Origin: a bacterium
GTDB taxonomy: Bacteria; Verrucomicrobiota; Kiritimatiellia; UBA8416; CAMZLY01
NCBI GenBank assembly: GCA_030632465.1
Contig: DAOVUR010000079.1
Location: 1 to 8,135 of the forward strand
Direction of reading: 5' to 3'
Length of the DNA: 8,135 nucleotides
The notes beneath the pieces were generated by a model, which saw nothing but the letters and a program-made list of their open reading frames with translations, ran no database searches and was not told the DNA's origin. This document shows, piece after piece, positions 5,177-8,135 of the stretch (positions are counted from its first letter, which is position 1; each line of letters begins with the position of its first letter). A program made the translations under genes and the position numbers.

Positions 5177-6700
5177 TTACTTGTTATTAGTTTTGGTTGT
5201 TACGGAAGGTGATGTTGCTTCCTGATATCTAAGTGCAGGAATTCCGTATGTATTCATGATGTCTATATTGGCTTCTTCAAGTTTCTCTTTATCTAGGACG
5301 AAGTCCACACCTACGGATTGTAGTGTGATGCGTTCGAGTCCTCCATCTTCTTTGATGATTCTAAATAGATCGGCCATATTGTTGATAGGTCTTGAATTGA
5401 CAGCGGTAATAATGCGGTTGCGATACCCTTGGTAATCCACATTGATTGGGTGAGGGAGAACTTTTGCTAGGATAACTAGATGTTGCCCCTTTTGTGCCGG
5501 TATCATACTGCGTGTCATGTGGTAATGGACTAACCTTGCATTAATTCTGCTTTGCCAGTCTGCACCGTAGGAATATAGGTAACGACCGGTAAGTTCTCTA
5601 ATAACAAACCCTCCGCTAATAAGATACTCAGGGCGCTTGCCGATAATGTTCTCTGGGATCAACGATGTGTAGTCTTTGATATTGGTTAAAGGCAGGTCTC
5701 GTTCTATCTTTTTGCCGTCACGAATTATCTTTACTGGGATTGTTTCGCCGGGGATGTGGTGTCCTTTCATGATATAGGAGAAGTATAGGCGCCCGAATAC
5801 AGGGTCGTTGTAGTACCCCAGGCTATCAATTTTATAACCATCCATCTCGGTGATAACATCATTTTTCATGAATACTTGGGCTGCTCCAGAGTCGGGTGTA
5901 CAACGTAATATCTGAACTCCTATATTCTCTCGTGGTGCTCCAAAGAATGATCTTTTTGTTGGGTCGATGAGAGGAGTCCATGAGAATCCGCCCAGTGCAA
6001 ATCCTCTATACTCTTCCTTGTTGGCATCTTCTAAGAACTGCTTTATTACGGGGTAGGGAATCATATATCCGGTTCTCGTTGAATCGCTGTAGCTTATGAT
6101 AAGGCCCGCAAGTAGATCATCCTTCATCACTGGCGCACCTTCCCCGTTCACATTGAGGTCCGTTAAAACCTGAAAGCTAAGGGATGAGTAGTTTGCGCTT
6201 GGTAGTGATGACATGCTTATTCTAATTAGCTGAGCCTTGCTTGGCTGTATTTGGTATGTGCCATCAAATTGCAGTATAGTTAAGTCTTCTTTAAGTTTTA
6301 TTTCCGACAGGAGTTGCTGTGACTGTTGAGGCCAGTCGGCTGGTGGGTCAATTACCTGTAGAAGTGCTAAGTCAACTTGCGGATCTGCAATAATAACTTT
6401 TGCTATCACTTTTTTACCGCGCTGTTCACGGCGAAGCTCTATTAGGTTACTGTTGCGAACTAAATGTTCGGTGGTGAGAATCTTACCGCCACCTATATTA
6501 ATGCCGTAGCCATATCGAACAGAGCTAGAGTTTTTTTGCCATGGTTGATAGGGGAGATATTCTTGGCAGGTTGAGATTACTTGAAAAATATTATCATTTG
6601 TATTGGTCTGGGCGATCGCGCCAGTACAGGCAGTCAGCAGTAGGCATGCTAGTAGTGATGCTTTCCTGATGTATGATCTATTGATATGTGATATTTTCAT
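5177..6700 (-). CDS. Deg9-like pseudoprotease, catalytic Ser replaced by Glu
   Basis: A 507-residue exported paralogue of the protease encoded just upstream. The signal peptide ends in a lipobox-like LTAC, giving Cys25 as the lipidation site; cleavage after AIA at 28-30 by the ordinary signal peptidase is the alternative. The trypsin-like domain (about 38-225) retains His79 (TTEHLV) and Asp110 (DPQVDLALL), but the active-site loop reads NGEGAP instead of GNSGGP, so Glu187 (codon 6140-6142) stands where Ser should be, and the oxyanion-hole glycine is also changed. Two PDZ-like regions follow, about 232-340 and 355-465, the second with VLPHPIN and AVNSRPINN as in its neighbour. The C-terminal tail (EEANIDIMNTYGIPA) also matches. 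The reading frame is intact and full length, so this looks like a maintained inactive homologue. It starts 4 bases after the protease stop; translation is probably coupled. Confidence 0.9.
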   Translation of the reverse strand: MKISHINRSYIRKASLLACLLLTACTGAIAQTNTNDNIFQVISTCQEYLPYQPWQKNSSSVRYGYGINIGGGKILTTEHLVRNSNLIELRREQRGKKVIAKVIIADPQVDLALLQVIDPPADWPQQSQQLLSEIKLKEDLTILQFDGTYQIQPSKAQLIRISMSSLPSANYSSLSFQVLTDLNVNGEGAPVMKDDLLAGLIISYSDSTRTGYMIPYPVIKQFLEDANKEEYRGFALGGFSWTPLIDPTKRSFFGAPRENIGVQILRCTPDSGAAQVFMKNDVITEMDGYKIDSLGYYNDPVFGRLYFSYIMKGHHIPGETIPVKIIRDGKKIERDLPLTNIKDYTSLIPENIIGKRPEYLISGGFVIRELTGRYLYSYGADWQSRINARLVHYHMTRSMIPAQKGQHLVILAKVLPHPINVDYQGYRNRIITAVNSRPINNMADLFRIIKEDGGLERITLQSVGVDFVLDKEKLEEANIDIMNTYGIPALRYQEATSPSVTTKTNNK

Positions 6701-6704
6701 TATA

Positions 6705-8135
6705 CTATTTCACGTTTAAATTTTCTGATGAAGAGACACCGTATTTATAAAGAATCTCGGCATTAGCCTTGTCTGCTACACGAGCATCAATGATAAGTGA
6801 ATCATCTTTGTTGGCAAAAGTGAATAGGTCATAAGATTTAGTGCGTAACTCTACTATTCTCTTTATATCATTAAGGTTCTTTATTTGTATGCCATTTACA
6901 TGTGTCACAATACCATTTTCGAAGTGTGTTGAATATGTATTGACTGGATGGGGTAGTATATTGATGAGAACAACAAATTCATCAACATCAGCGTGGAGTC
7001 CATCGGTTTTGGCAAATTGAGAATAGTAATGAAGTTGTTGGGAGTTGAATCCGTCTTTTCTGCGCATAGCTTTAAGGTGTTCTCTGGTGAGTGGTGAGAA
7101 TACTAGGCCTCCATATATGTAGTAGTATGGTTTCGTGTCGTAAAGATTACGATAGTTGAATGGATCGTGAGGGTTCGTAAGCGGTATTTTCTGCTTATGT
7201 GCCTTTCCGTTACGCCAGACATCCAGAATGATAGATTCTCCCCACTGCTTGCGCTCGATAATTTCCTGGAAATTTATGACGTTGTCGTTAAGTTTAATGG
7301 TGCCGTCATTGGCTATGTCGTATCCATCAATAGCAGTGAGGACATCTTTGTCTAGTAAGGTTGTAGCGGCAGCGCCAAAAGGATCAATTTGTGCTACGGT
7401 AACGCCTGTAGTATCCTTGTCTAGCTTAAGATCTTTACGTAGTGCATTGTTGCGAGTCTCAAGGAAGCCTACGCCAAGTTCAGGGTAGCCTTGCGCTGAG
7501 CCGTCAGCTATATCTTTAAGGAAGTGGTTTATTACTGGTAGCGAAATACCGTATCCTATGTTGTCTGCTCCAGATATGCCTTGGAATGCTAAGCCGACAA
7601 CTAGGTTGTTGTAGAATATGGGGCCGCCGCTATTACCTGGATTGATTGCGGCATCTACCTGAAGTACTAGGTGTTGATCTCTGCCACTGTGAGAGAATGT
7701 GCTGTAGTCTATTCGTGAGACAACTCCACGGGTAACAGAAATCCTGTTACCACCCATGGGGTACCCGATAACAGCAACATCATCATTAAGTTCTGGCATT
7801 GCTTGTGCAAACTCCAGAGGCGGGGTAGAATCAAAAAAACCTGGGGCGTCTACTGACAAGATTGCCAAGTCGCAGTCGTGAGCAATAAACTCAACTTTTG
7901 CCATATACTTTCTGGCGTAGCCATCTTTCTGGACCTGTAGGAATTTAACATCAGATACAACATGCGCATTAGTTAGTATGCGCCGTCCAGAGATTACAAA
8001 GCCAGTGCCAGTGCCGCCACGTATGGATCCTGCCTGCCATGGCTGGAGGTAGTCGTAGCGTTGTGTCTTTGCAAAAATCTTAACAACACTTTTTCGTAAT
8101 AGCTTTGGGTTTAATGGAACTTGCTTATCTGCTGT
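6705..8135 (-). CDS. Deg9-like trypsin-fold serine protease with PDZ domains, N-terminus outside window
   Basis: The open frame runs without a stop to the edge of the window, giving 476 visible residues and lacking the true start and any signal peptide; the ATG at 7904 is internal to the protease domain and is not the start. Numbering visible residues from the edge, the chymotrypsin-like triad is complete: His58 (LTNAHVV), Asp89 (HDCDLAIL) and Ser169 (NPGNSGGP). The glycine-rich GTGTGFVISG strand precedes the His, as in HtrA/Deg proteases. A first PDZ-like domain (about 212-320) and a second (about 335-450, with YGGLVFSPLT and NILPHPVN) follow, then a tail ending in KYGVSS. This two-PDZ layout resembles the plant-like Deg9/Deg2 branch more than DegP or DegS. 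It is expected to cleave unfolded or specific envelope proteins. It heads the visible part of an operon with its inactive paralogue and an anchored coiled-coil protein. Confidence 0.93.
   Translation of the reverse strand, partial: TADKQVPLNPKLLRKSVVKIFAKTQRYDYLQPWQAGSIRGGTGTGFVISGRRILTNAHVVSDVKFLQVQKDGYARKYMAKVEFIAHDCDLAILSVDAPGFFDSTPPLEFAQAMPELNDDVAVIGYPMGGNRISVTRGVVSRIDYSTFSHSGRDQHLVLQVDAAINPGNSGGPIFYNNLVVGLAFQGISGADNIGYGISLPVINHFLKDIADGSAQGYPELGVGFLETRNNALRKDLKLDKDTTGVTVAQIDPFGAAATTLLDKDVLTAIDGYDIANDGTIKLNDNVINFQEIIERKQWGESIILDVWRNGKAHKQKIPLTNPHDPFNYRNLYDTKPYYYIYGGLVFSPLTREHLKAMRRKDGFNSQQLHYYSQFAKTDGLHADVDEFVVLINILPHPVNTYSTHFENGIVTHVNGIQIKNLNDIKRIVELRTKSYDLFTFANKDDSLIIDARVADKANAEILYKYGVSSSENLNVK

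Noticed and set aside
6705..7904. Protease gene beginning at the ATG at 7904
   Set aside because: The frame stays open to the window edge and the upstream 77 residues contain the catalytic His and the glycine-rich strand, so this Met is internal.

Overview
This 8.1 kb stretch comes from a bacterial chromosome of moderate to low GC (about 40% by eye). Two lipobox signal peptides and a Deg/HtrA-type protease pair fit a Gram-negative envelope. The long Deg9-like proteases, together with small unrecognised membrane proteins and lipoproteins, make me think loosely of the PVC group (Lentisphaerota/Kiritimatiellota-like). That taxonomic guess is weak: there is no rRNA or other phylogenetic marker here.

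Layout. Positions 1-470 form a gene-poor leader with several families of degenerate short repeats. A single small plus-strand gene follows (471-668, YgaP-like/DUF2892 membrane protein). Everything else is on the minus strand, in two apparent operons. The downstream operon (4054 to 684) reads: PAS-histidine-kinase-receiver hybrid, tiny Lys-rich lipoprotein, zinc-ribbon multi-pass membrane protein, D-2-hydroxyacid dehydrogenase of the glycerate dehydrogenase/hydroxypyruvate reductase type. The upstream operon (from beyond 8135 down to 4236) reads: an active-looking Deg9-type serine protease whose N-terminus lies outside the window, a paralogous lipoprotein-like protein whose catalytic Ser is replaced, and a membrane-anchored SH3-like/coiled-coil protein of unknown function. 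A 181-bp gap (4055-4235) with a perfect TATAAT separates the two operons.

How the genes may work together. The protease pair looks like an envelope protein-quality or processing unit in which the second member has lost catalysis and could be a regulator, adaptor or substrate-holding partner. The membrane-anchored coiled-coil protein is probably co-expressed with them. In the second operon the signalling protein is also degenerate: its H-box His is Asp while the ATP-binding motifs remain, and one receiver acidic residue is Asn. The window therefore holds two neighbouring proteins that keep their folds but have lost a catalytic or phospho-acceptor residue. These two substitutions, the unnamed envelope genes beside them and the 5' repeat modules are the parts most worth a second look. 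The metabolic and DUF2892 genes look ordinary.
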